Source: Isoetes engelmannii
Lineage: Eukaryota > Streptophyta > Lycopodiopsida > Isoetales > Isoetaceae
Length of the DNA stretch: 23,320 nt
Direction: 5' to 3'
Assembly: GCA_011763485.2 (NCBI GenBank)
Contig: JAANSK020249496.1
Span: 1 to 23,320 of the forward strand
Part shown: positions 10,161-17,839 of the stretch, in pieces
How positions within the stretch are numbered: the stretch's first letter is position 1
How the letters are laid out: each line of letters starts with the position of its first letter
The notes under the pieces: generated by a model
The model's input: only the letters and a program-made list of their open reading frames with translations
Told to the model about the DNA's origin: nothing
The model's database searches: none
Position numbers and translations under genes: made by a program

Positions 10161-10984
10161 GCAAAACAAACAAAGCACAGTTGAAGCAAACGTTTAGTAG
10201 AAAAAAGGCAGAGGTTCAAAATCGGCATCATCGTGGAACCTTTTGAAGGCAATCGATTCTGCAATTCCGATCTTAGATTGTCATATCTGATTTTAGATTG
10301 TCATATATGATTGCAGATTTTCTACTGTTTCTTGTTTTCCAATAGATTCTGGATGGGAAAAGTGCTTCCAAATAACACGGCAGAAGCATCAATCATGCCC
10401 AAATCAGCACTCGATAACCAATTTCGACCACTTTCAAGCCCGAATTAGCTTTTCCAAGTAGATTCGACCTGGCCTAGTAGATCTAATCAATTCCTGGCCA
10501 GCTTCTGGGCTCTGTACTTTCATCCCTTGGACTTATTTTAAACAACTATTGGCTTTGTTTTAGCCTTAGTCCAACTCCTGATCTTCTCTTGCTTTAATTG
10601 TTTCCATCTGATCCTTGGCCCATCGGCTCTACAACAAGAAATTTCTGCAGTCATCTGAGTTCTGCCATGAAAGTGAGGAACCCTTTTGGCATTACATTAT
10701 GTGGATCTCTCTTATAACTCCGTACAAGCTTCCAATTGTTATTATTATTTTCAAATGATTCTAATAAGTTAATCGTGATAAGCTATGCAAGATGAAGAAT
10801 CACAACAAAACCCCACTTGAAAAAGACATTTGATGCAGTCCAGCCTTGATGTAATCCTTCCAACCCCTTGCCTCCAGGGTGCTTTGCTCCTCCTCTGCCT
10901 TCACGCTATGCAAAAGCTCTTGCAAAATCCTTTCCAAAAAGGTAAAACCCTTGCTTATGTGCATGCTTGCCTCATGTACGTACG
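10161..10984. other. Gene-free stretch
   Basis: Apart from a 20-base tandem duplication at 10273-10311 (TTAGATTGTCATAT-TGATT twice) I see no feature. The right end (about 10870-10984) may be further LINE copy B coding sequence, because one frame there reads on toward the B fragment, but I could not match it to copy C. Confidence 0.4.
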
Positions 10985-11640
10985 ACGCAAATAGGTATAT
11001 TGGACCGTCAAGTGGCCAGGATCGTTACACAATGTCAGTTGAAGCAATATCTCAATGCATGCTTTCTCAATAAGCTTTGGGATGTCGGTGTCTTGGACAT
11101 GGTTAAGACATTAATTACATTACAAAAGCCAGATTAATCCCACACTTGTCTGCGGCCCACAACAATATCTTTCAGCACATATTTACCCATGAACATGCGT
11201 AGGACAATTGTGTTGATTCATATTGGTATACACCATCTCCCAATTGAGACAGATAAATGGGCCCGTGAGCTACGTGAAAATAGGATATGTCAATGTTGCC
11301 AAATTGGGGCAATTCAAGATGAATGTCATATGCTTCAATTTTGTCCAGCGTTTGTGACTATATGTTAGTTTGATCACACATAACCAGCCACCAAGTGTGC
11401 TTTTGCATATGCCCGCAGTAACAACACTAGCATCTTATATATTTTGGAGCTTCTGGACCGAGGAGCCCATCTATGTATGCCTTCAACGCACTGGAATGTA
11501 CAGGTTCTTTGGGGGTGGTTTTTTTTTTCAAACATGTATAGTAATAGGCTTCATGTGCGCTTTCATGTATTGAGTCCTTTTGGCCTCCATGGACTATGGA
11601 CGATAAAAATCAATGCAACTCAATTCTCTTCTATCTTCCA
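10985..11640 (+). mobile_element. LINE 3' fragment (copy B) with C-terminal Cys/His domain
   Basis: Plus-strand frames encode QLKQYLNACFLNKLWDVG (near 11037-11090). After a frame change comes LPIETDKWARELRENRICQC (about 11244-11305) and GAIQDECHMLQFCPAF, a C-x2-C...H-x4-C knuckle ending the LINE ORF. These match copy C motif by motif (YLNACFFDKLWYAG; LRIETYRWGREESENRICQY; GAFEDECHILGF). A 3' region of ~230 bases with TAGTAATAGGCTTCATGTG follows, then the terminus ATGGACGATAAAAA (11597-11609) and a pyrimidine tail. At least one frameshift separates the two conserved blocks, so it is a dead fragment. The clade is not determined; RTE-like is possible. The left limit is uncertain. Confidence 0.85.
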
Positions 11641-11920
11641 ATGGACGTTAAAATTTTATCTATCTATCTTTATTCTCTTTACATTCTTCTCTTTTTTTTT
11701 TCCTTCTCTTCTCTATATTTTCTTTCTATATTCTCTTTCCTTCTCTTCTCTTATATGTACCTTCCCTTTCTCCTTATATTCCCTATTGTATTTCTCTATC
11801 TATATATGTTCTCTATTATCTCTATGTATTTTTTCTTCTCTTATTTTTTTCTCTCTTTTATTTTTGTTCTCTCTCTATATCTTCACTATTCTCTTACTAT
11901 CTCTTGTCTTTTCTCTTGTC
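11641..11920. repeat. Degenerate pyrimidine microsatellite tract (~280 bp)
   Basis: Almost entirely C/T with interspersed A on the plus strand, built of TTCTCT-, TATC- and TTTC-like units. It starts right after a second terminus-like motif ATGGACGTTAAAATTTTATC (11641-11660). It therefore looks like an expanded and decayed retroposon tail, or two tails in succession. Long hydrophobic reading frames across it (11444-11950 and 11596-11958) are composition artefacts. Confidence 0.85.
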
Positions 11921-12134
11921 TGGGCATTTGGTCTAGTGGTAACACACTAGTTCCTTAGCAATGTGGTCTCGAGTCGAGACTGCCTAGAATTGCACTCGGT
12001 ATTGTTGGGGGTCAAATCCCAACAGACGCAATGTAAGGTGGTTGAGGGCAGGGCCCAACCGTGCAATGCAGTGTAGCGTGTGGTCACATGTCCATTTGGA
12101 TGCGGCCTAGTGGCTTGACGTTAAAACTACTATA

Positions 12135-12195
<61 letters not shown>
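11921..12195 (+). mobile_element. tRNA-derived SINE with (TATC)n tail
   Basis: The 5' end GGGCATTTGGTCTAGTGGT (11922-11940) matches the acceptor stem and A-box region of plant tRNA-Pro as I recall it. A B-box-like GGTCTCGAGTCGAG lies at 11965-11978, at about the right distance for a Pol III promoter. A tRNA-unrelated body of ~130 bases follows. The 3' end reads CTTGACGTTAAAACTACTA and then runs into the TATC tail. The GACGTTAAAA end resembles the GGACGATAAAA end of the LINE fragments nearby, as expected if the SINE uses that LINE's machinery. Target-site duplications were not found. The tRNA part is too divergent to be a functional tRNA. Confidence 0.7.
12131..12195 (+). repeat. (TATC)n microsatellite, about 15 units
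   Basis: A nearly perfect tetramer run that forms the tail of the SINE at 11921. Confidence 0.95.
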
Positions 12196-12299
12196 CCTTC
12201 ATCTCTTTATTCTCTATATTATCTTCTCACTACTCTTTTTTCTTTCCTCTCTCTATTGTTTATTAATCTCCAAATATAAATATATGATTCTAAAAAATC

Positions 12300-13340
12300 A
12301 TCAAAATTGAATTGACTTTTATTAAGGAGACCAAGAGTCTATTGGACCCACCATAAAAAGAGCACAACAAGCCCATGACGTTCTAGGAGTAAAAAAAACC
12401 TGCCCCGACGGGTTTGTGTGGGAAAAACTTGAACAATAATAGAGTCATTGAGAACATGTACATCTGTACATATCAATGTGATGATGAAGGATTTATTTCA
12501 TCCCGCTCTTTCAGAGCCTCTGGGATAAAGGATGACAATGCCATTATTGAGAGCATATGCAAGAGCAAATATAGCAATTGCTTAGATGTAATTAGGTCAG
12601 CATATCGTAATCGAATAGCCGCAAACATCAAACAAATCCGAGAATGTGGCATTCATCTTCAAAGGCTCCCAGCGAGCAATATTGACATATCCTATTTTCA
12701 CTCTCCTCACGACCCCATCTATATGTTTCAATTCTAAGGCGGGGTCCACCAGTACAAATGGACGCAATTGTTTTATGTCTCTTTATGGTAAAATATGATG
12801 ACCTGCACTAGCGCAGGCCATGGGCAAGTGTGGGATTAATCTGGCTTTGTACTGTGCTATTTTGACCTTTTCCAAAGCACCGGCGTACCAAAGCTTATCA
12901 AAGAAACATGCATTGAGATATCGCTTTAGGTGGTTGTGATCTTTATTATTCTGCACCTATACACATCCTTGCTTTTGGACATTCCTTTTGGAGAACCAAC
13001 CTACACGTTTCTCTTCTGACGAACTTTAAGACGTTGTGGACCCATGGCCAGTGTGTCGGCTAAATTTGGAAGTCAGGTGTGTCCCATGTTCACCACCTTC
13101 TGGCAATAAAGTATGTGTCGCTCCAAAGCGGCATGCTATGAAGCCCTGTTTCTTGGAAAAGAGTTGGATATGGAACCGTGGACTTGACTAAGAGAGGCCG
13201 AGTCAGAAAGGCCTTCTGGGACCATTCCAAATCTTCCCAAGTGGCAAGGGATATTAATGGCCCCATACTTCCACTAAAGAACCGGTTCCACCAAAACTCT
13301 GAACAAGTGTGCCTCACTCAAGTTTTAAAGCATCCTAGAT
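12300..13340 (-). mobile_element. LINE 3' half (copy C): RT thumb to 3' terminus, decayed
   Basis: On the minus strand, starting near 13330, the order is: RVLVEPVL and KYGA (end of the RT palm/thumb region), QKAFLTRPLLVKSTVPYP and RHILYCQKVVNM in alternating frames (13300-13090), then YLNACFFDKLWYAGALEKVK and QYKARLIPHLP (about 12925-12810). LRIETYRWGREESENRICQY and GAFEDECHILGF follow (12730-12640). The 3' region has GTTCAAGTTTTTCCC, GTCGGGGCAGG, GGGCTTGTTGTGCTC and a degraded end near 12315-12345. Frameshifts and stops are scattered, so it cannot encode a working protein. It is the most informative copy for defining the family. It points toward copy B, tail to tail, with the SINE between them. 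Confidence 0.88.
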
Positions 13341-13756
13341 CCTTAAAGTTAACATTTACAACAACAGATTTAGTTGCATGTTTCAATTTTATTTCTAGCC
13401 ATTATAACGTCTAAGTCAAGTTGTGTAACACTTCCTCCTCCTACACCGTGGACACTCCACAATGAGTGCATCTCGAACATTAAAAATTTGCTAAAGCTTG
13501 ATATTCACTAGCTTTGATTTATACTAGAAGGATCAATCCAACAACCATGTACCTAATACTAATGCCTGGCAATGTCAGGCTCTCGTTATCGGTTACTGCT
13601 AATTTAGCTTTCCAATGTGACAATATATTATCTCATCATCAAGTACCAACTTAAAGTGCACATATCATCCCAACTGCTTTACTAGCTTTTGAACCAATAA
13701 TGACCTATTAGATAACAATTTTAGATCCTTTAACTTGACCACGCTAGAAATAACAT
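13341..13756. other. Gene-free stretch downstream of the phytocyanin-like gene
   Basis: AT-rich, with no coding domain or repeat that I recognise. The right part is the likely 3' untranslated region of the gene that ends at 13757. Confidence 0.4.
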
Positions 13757-14323
13757 TCAAATAATCAACTTCAAAAAGACGGCTAAACTAGCTAGTAATG
13801 TAGCAATGGTTGAAGGCTCTAGAGAGGAATAGGCTGAACTAACAAAAATTTGAAATTTTGCACCATCAGTGCAGTCAGTGCCTGCACTAGAAATGAAGTA
13901 ATTATAACCTAGTTGAGTGAGTTTATAATATACTGGACTGCTATTCTTGTATACAACTTCTGATGGACCACCACAGGTTGCATAGTCAACACTATTGAGA
14001 GTGGATACATCATGAGTTCCAGAATACCAAGCAAAACCTGGAAAACTAATTGCAATTGTTATAAGAAGATTAACGACTTACTTTAATTAGGTTTTAAGAG
14101 CTTCATCTCAGATTAACTTACGAAGTGCATCTCCAATTTGAAACACATTGTCTTCTGACCAAAACGTGTAATTTACTGATCCAGTAGGAGGACCCCAACT
14201 AACACCTAAAGCACCACCAACTGGGTACATTGTTGGTGGCCATGCACAAGCTAGAGGTAAGGTTGCCAACACCAACAATAGAAGACTTGGAAGGGCAATG
14301 CATGTGATACTTGATAACGCCAT
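13757..14323 (-). CDS. Early-nodulin-like (phytocyanin-fold) protein lacking copper ligands, 2 exons
   Basis: Exons 14323-14122 and 14037-13757 (minus) are joined across an 84-base GT-AG intron (donor C|GTAAGTT, acceptor TTTTCCAG), giving 160 residues. Residues 1-27 are a signal peptide (hydrophobic LPSLLLLVLATLPLACA). The phytocyanin domain follows: YPVGGALGVSW (33-43), FWSEDNVFQIGDALRFAW (54-71), HDV (76-78), YATC (86-89) and FISSAGTDCTDGAKFQI (115-131). The last ~18 residues are hydrophobic, consistent with a GPI-anchor signal. Type I copper phytocyanins carry F-I-C-G-x-P-x-H-C...GQK. Here the Cys is Ser117, the His is Asp122 and the axial residue is Ala127, while the disulfide cysteines 89 and 123 remain. 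It therefore fits the early-nodulin-like class, which does not bind copper and sits at the plasma membrane or cell wall. Its role is not known. The start is the first ATG, 56 bases after a TATA box. Confidence 0.9.
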
Positions 14324-14378
14324 CAAGAAAAATCTTTTTTATCTGTGTAAAAAATAAATTCAAAAGAAGAAGAGCAAT

Positions 14379-14385
14379 TTTTATA
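14379..14385 (-). promoter_or_regulatory. Candidate TATA box of the phytocyanin-like gene
   Basis: The minus strand reads CCTATAAAAATTG at this point. About 56 bases downstream lies the start codon at 14323, so a start of transcription near 14350 would leave a leader of about 30 bases. Position and sequence fit, but there is no direct proof. Confidence 0.45.
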
Positions 14386-14399
14386 GGAGTATGCATTTG

Positions 14400-14724
14400 A
14401 TCTATAGACATCGATATCTACCTTGCACCTCACTGATGTAAGATTACCTTCATATGATTGTACATATCAAATTAACAGTTACTGATGCATTATTGACAAT
14501 CATAAGGACGGAAAGAAAATACAAACAATTATTTTTGGAATGGGTTTCTAAAGATAATTGTTTCATATTTATTATTCGTGTTCTAGAATGGTTTCCTAAT
14601 GATGATCATTTAATATTTAGTTAGGGATGTTCCTTCACGGGATATTTTGCCCCGTAATGGTCTCAGGCGTGATATTTCATGATGATGTGGCAAAATTTCA
14701 GAGATTATGATCCATGCAAAGGGA
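14400..14724. other. Upstream region of the phytocyanin-like gene, otherwise empty
   Basis: AT-rich sequence. A pair of similar segments occurs (TTGGAATGGGTTTCTAAAGATAAT and CTAGAATGGTTTCCTAATGATGAT, at 14535 and 14583), probably a diverged local duplication. No motif that I can assign. Confidence 0.4.
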
Positions 14725-14790
14725 CATAATAGAATATAATAGAATAAAATAGAATAACAGTTTATCGTCCACAGAAAAAATTATTTGGGC
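14725..14790 (-). mobile_element. LINE-family 3' end, tail fragment (copy E)
   Basis: The minus strand reads GGCCCAAATAA, then TCTGTGGACGATAAACTG, and a degenerate (TTCTA)n tail (14725-14757). This is the family terminus with only a few dozen bases of body, that is, a strongly 5'-truncated copy. Confidence 0.6.
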
Positions 14791-14796
14791 CTATTG

Positions 14797-14950
14797 CGGT
14801 GGTGGCTTACTAGTAAGGCCCATTGGGGTGAACTCCACTAGTGGGTTAGGGTGACCTCCACTAGGGTTCAAAATCCACTGGCCCTAGGCGGGTGCATAGG
14901 TTATGTGGAGACCATAGGCGAGTGCAAGTCCCACTGCAACCTTGTCTTCA
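14797..14950 (+). mobile_element. Possible second tRNA-like SINE
   Basis: GGTGGCTTACTAGTAAGG (14801-14818) resembles a Pol III A box. GGTTCAAAATCC (14865-14876) resembles a B box with one extra base. The spacing is longer than in a tRNA. No clear tail or target duplication is seen, and it lies back to back with a LINE tail. Weak support. Confidence 0.25.
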
Positions 14951-15651
14951 ACAATTAGGAAAAGAAAACATTATTTAGGGGCAACAACATATTACAATTT
15001 TATTTAGGGCTGGTATTACAGTTTAATTTAGGCCTGAAATCAGGCGAAATGCCCTATCCACAACCATTACAGATCATATTTAGTATTCCTTGGATGACAT
15101 GCAAAATTTGAGTAGGCAGCTCCTAAATCTAGGAAGACACTATAATGAAAAAGAAATCTTCTTCTACAAAAATATCTTAATTCTTTTGGATAGAGAAAGG
15201 ATTTCCGGTAGAACAAATGAGGCACTAAGTCAACCAATGAGGTGCATAGCTGAGAATGCATCCCAATTTGTTAAATTCGCCATTTCAAGAAACAATTAGA
15301 CAAAATCGCCTCACTCCCAGATTTAAGAATTAAGCAGAAGCTAATTAGCTTGACAATGCAATTACCAGGAAGTTAACCTAAGTATCTCTATGCGGTTTGA
15401 TCTTGAACATAACTCACATTTTCTTCTAAAAAGCCCGTAATAGCAGAGGCGGCATAAAACAGGGTCAGAATAATTGAATCTTTGTAATAATGAAATTTGA
15501 TTGTCACAAAGGGAAGCCAGCTGATAAGAATGCAGGTAATGAACCCAAGAGAAAATAACAAATCATTACCCTTGGCACTGGATGTAACGTTTCAATGTAT
15601 ATAGAGATAACTGTAAGAAACTGTACAAATAGCAACGAACTCATCGTTGTG
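14951..15651. other. Gene-free stretch downstream of the S-repeat PPR gene
   Basis: A reading frame is open at 15090-15299 (+) and nearly so on the other strand, but neither translation shows a domain. The part next to 15651 is the probable 3' untranslated region of the PPR gene. I see no remaining part of its E domain in any frame here. Confidence 0.45.
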
Positions 15652-17490
15652 TCAATATGATATTGTGTGCATCATCTCATCATTTGCTGCAGCATAGATG
15701 TTGGATAGAAGAACATATGGTGCAGAATTTTCTGTGTCTAACTGGAATGCACGTTCTGCAAAACGCCTTCCATAATCCAAAGAACCATGATCAATGCAAG
15801 AAGCCAGTAAGGACATCCAGGATTTGTAATCTGGTTCAGATGGCATCATATTAAGAATGGACTCGGCCTCATCAAGTTGTTGTGCATGTCCAAGAATATC
15901 AATCAAACAATTATAATGTTCCAATGTTTGTAAGATGGTGTGCTCTTGGCTCACAAAGACAAAGAAATGATATCCATCATCTAAAAGGCCACCTCGATTG
16001 CAAGCGGAAAGAATGCATGCAATGGTTGTTCCATTTGGCTTAAAGCCGTCCAACTGCATTTGCTGAAAATTTTCTAATACCTTTTTGCCATGTCCATAGT
16101 GAGCATACACTCCAAGCATGGTAGTCCACAACACTATATCCCGTTCATAGATTTTGTAGAACAATTCTTCTGCATCTTGGAGGCTCCCACATTTTGCATA
16201 CATTCCAACAAGGGCAGTCTGTACCATAAGGTCTGAGTGCAGAATGAAGCCAATAATGAAGGCATGTGCTTGCTTGCCCTCAACCAGGGCTGCTTGTTTT
16301 GTGCAGAGATCAAGAATACCAAGAAAAGTAACTTTATCTAAATCCAAACCCTCCTTTTGCATTTGTTGAAAGAGTTTTAAAGCTTCCTTGAGCTGCCCAT
16401 GCTGGGTATAGCCAGAAATGATAGCAGTCCAAGAAAACAAATTTCGCTGAGGCATTTGACAAAACAGTGCAAATGCCTCCTCCATCTTTCCCGCCCTTGT
16501 GCAAGCCAGGATCATGGCAGTATATGAAACCCTATCATGGTGAGGCATCTGGTGGAAGAAACCAAGGGCTTCTACAACTTTGCCCTGCTGGATATATCCA
16601 GACATCAATGCAGTCCAAGCAATGACATCCCTGTGTGGCATTTGCGCAAACATTTGAAGAGCTTCCTTGAGCTGTCCTTGATTGGCATAACACGAAATGA
16701 TAGCAGTCCAAGAAACAGGATTACGGTAAGGCATTTGTTTAAAAAGATTCAGGGCTTCCTGGAGCCTTCCTTGCTTGGCATAACCTGTGACCATTGTGGT
16801 CCAAGTTACTACATTCTTATGAGGCATCTGTTCAAACAACTCTTGGGCCTTCTCCATCCAGCCTTGCTGCACACACCCTGAAATCATAGCTGTCCAAGAT
16901 ACCACATCGCGTTCAGGCATCTGATAAAAAATTTGGAAAGCTTCTTCTAGGTCCCCTCGTTTTGCATAAGCTGTAATCATAGCATTCCATGAAACTACAG
17001 TTTTTTTGGGCATTTGCCTAAAAAGTTCCAGTGCTTTCTCAAATTGCTCCAAGTCCACATAAGCTGCTATCATAGTATTCCAAGAAACAGCATCCTTCAT
17101 TTCAATATTTTCGAACACTGTTCTTGCATCTTTCAAATCACTGCATTTTCTGTACATTTGCAAAAGACAGTTTCCTAAGAACGTGTTCCTATGTAGGCCT
17201 AGTTTGATGATGGTATCATGAATCTGTTTGCCCTCTGCCAGTGCCTTCCCATTACCACACTTGCGCAAAAGATGAGAAAATCTCTCATAATCCAAATTAA
17301 ACGCTGATTTCACATGGCCTTCAGCAGTACAATGACAAGATTGAGATTTTACGCACAAACATACAATGCTCTTCTGAAGAACGCGAGACTTCTCCCTTGG
17401 GGAAGAAACTTTGTCATGTAAGGCATTTGTTTGGAAATTTTCTAAATTCGATTCTATTATGTATGGAATGCGGCATTGCAGAATAATCAT
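15652..17490 (-). CDS. PLS-class PPR protein with a run of 31-residue S motifs and a short E domain
   Basis: A single exon encodes 612 residues; the ATG at 17490-17488 is the first after an in-frame TGA. The N-terminal ~60 residues have few acidic residues and could be an organelle-targeting peptide. Residues 67-130 hold the first L/P-like motif (GKQIHDTIIKLGLHRNTFLG). From 131 to about 378 come eight consecutive units in which the MP dipeptide recurs exactly every 31 residues (160, 191, 222, 253, 284, 315, 346), with cores such as ERDVVSWTAMISG and HRDVIAWTALMSG. A further P-L-S set follows (GIL..GKQAHAFIIG, ERDIVLWTTMLG). An E1-like end (YKSWMSLLASCIDHG...APYVLLSNIYAAA, to 602) is followed by only ten more residues. 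There is no E2 or DYW deaminase domain, so editing activity would have to come from a partner. Expected role: binding an organellar RNA, probably for C-to-U editing. The gene looks intact. The abrupt end may be natural or a late truncation. Confidence 0.93.
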   Translation of the reverse strand: MIILQCRIPYIIESNLENFQTNALHDKVSSPREKSRVLQKSIVCLCVKSQSCHCTAEGHVKSAFNLDYERFSHLLRKCGNGKALAEGKQIHDTIIKLGLHRNTFLGNCLLQMYRKCSDLKDARTVFENIEMKDAVSWNTMIAAYVDLEQFEKALELFRQMPKKTVVSWNAMITAYAKRGDLEEAFQIFYQMPERDVVSWTAMISGCVQQGWMEKAQELFEQMPHKNVVTWTTMVTGYAKQGRLQEALNLFKQMPYRNPVSWTAIISCYANQGQLKEALQMFAQMPHRDVIAWTALMSGYIQQGKVVEALGFFHQMPHHDRVSYTAMILACTRAGKMEEAFALFCQMPQRNLFSWTAIISGYTQHGQLKEALKLFQQMQKEGLDLDKVTFLGILDLCTKQAALVEGKQAHAFIIGFILHSDLMVQTALVGMYAKCGSLQDAEELFYKIYERDIVLWTTMLGVYAHYGHGKKVLENFQQMQLDGFKPNGTTIACILSACNRGGLLDDGYHFFVFVSQEHTILQTLEHYNCLIDILGHAQQLDEAESILNMMPSEPDYKSWMSLLASCIDHGSLDYGRRFAERAFQLDTENSAPYVLLSNIYAAANDEMMHTISY

Positions 17491-17839
17491 CGATGCAATC
17501 CCTAATCATTAACTCAGGTGCTCATGGTATGCTGTTCTAAATGGTGAAGGTCAAGCGACTATACAAGTGAAATTGCATTATTTTTCACGTACAACAGCAA
17601 AAGAAAGGAGCTAACCTGCTTGATTGAATGACGGAGATGGAAGGTTGTTTGAAGAAAGGGCCGCGCTCTATCCACTTCCACACCCGTTGCCGAAGACGCG
17701 CACATTCTGCTTTTCTGCGCGGCTGATACCGGAAACTTGTATCAACCATTAACGACTTTCCTTTACTAAATGTTAATTATTCAGGTTTGTCGGTTCTTTT
17801 CGATATCCATCTCTGGCTGAACCCATTCGATCTTATGCA
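17491..17839. promoter_or_regulatory. Head-to-head intergenic region, likely bidirectional promoter
   Basis: The 349 bases separate the start codons of the PPR gene (minus) and MHF2 (plus). A GC-rich core with several CG pairs lies at about 17660-17740, unlike the AT-rich flanks. No good TATA box was seen on either side, as is common for housekeeping divergent promoters. On the minus strand, AAGCAG|GTTAGC at 17616/17615 could be the donor of a leader intron that ends just before the PPR start codon. Confidence 0.5.

Noticed and set aside
11444-11958. Two long hydrophobic reading frames rich in Phe, Leu, Ser, Ile (120 and 168 residues)
   Set aside because: They run through the pyrimidine microsatellite tract; a TTCTCT-rich strand gives such proteins in every frame. 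Not genes.
11922-11995. A genuine tRNA-Pro gene
   Set aside because: The A-box side matches, but the anticodon arm and the 3' acceptor side do not fold into a tRNA, and a SINE-like body and tail follow.
16537-16881. 114-residue plus-strand frame with repeats
   Set aside because: Antisense shadow of the 31-residue PPR repeats.
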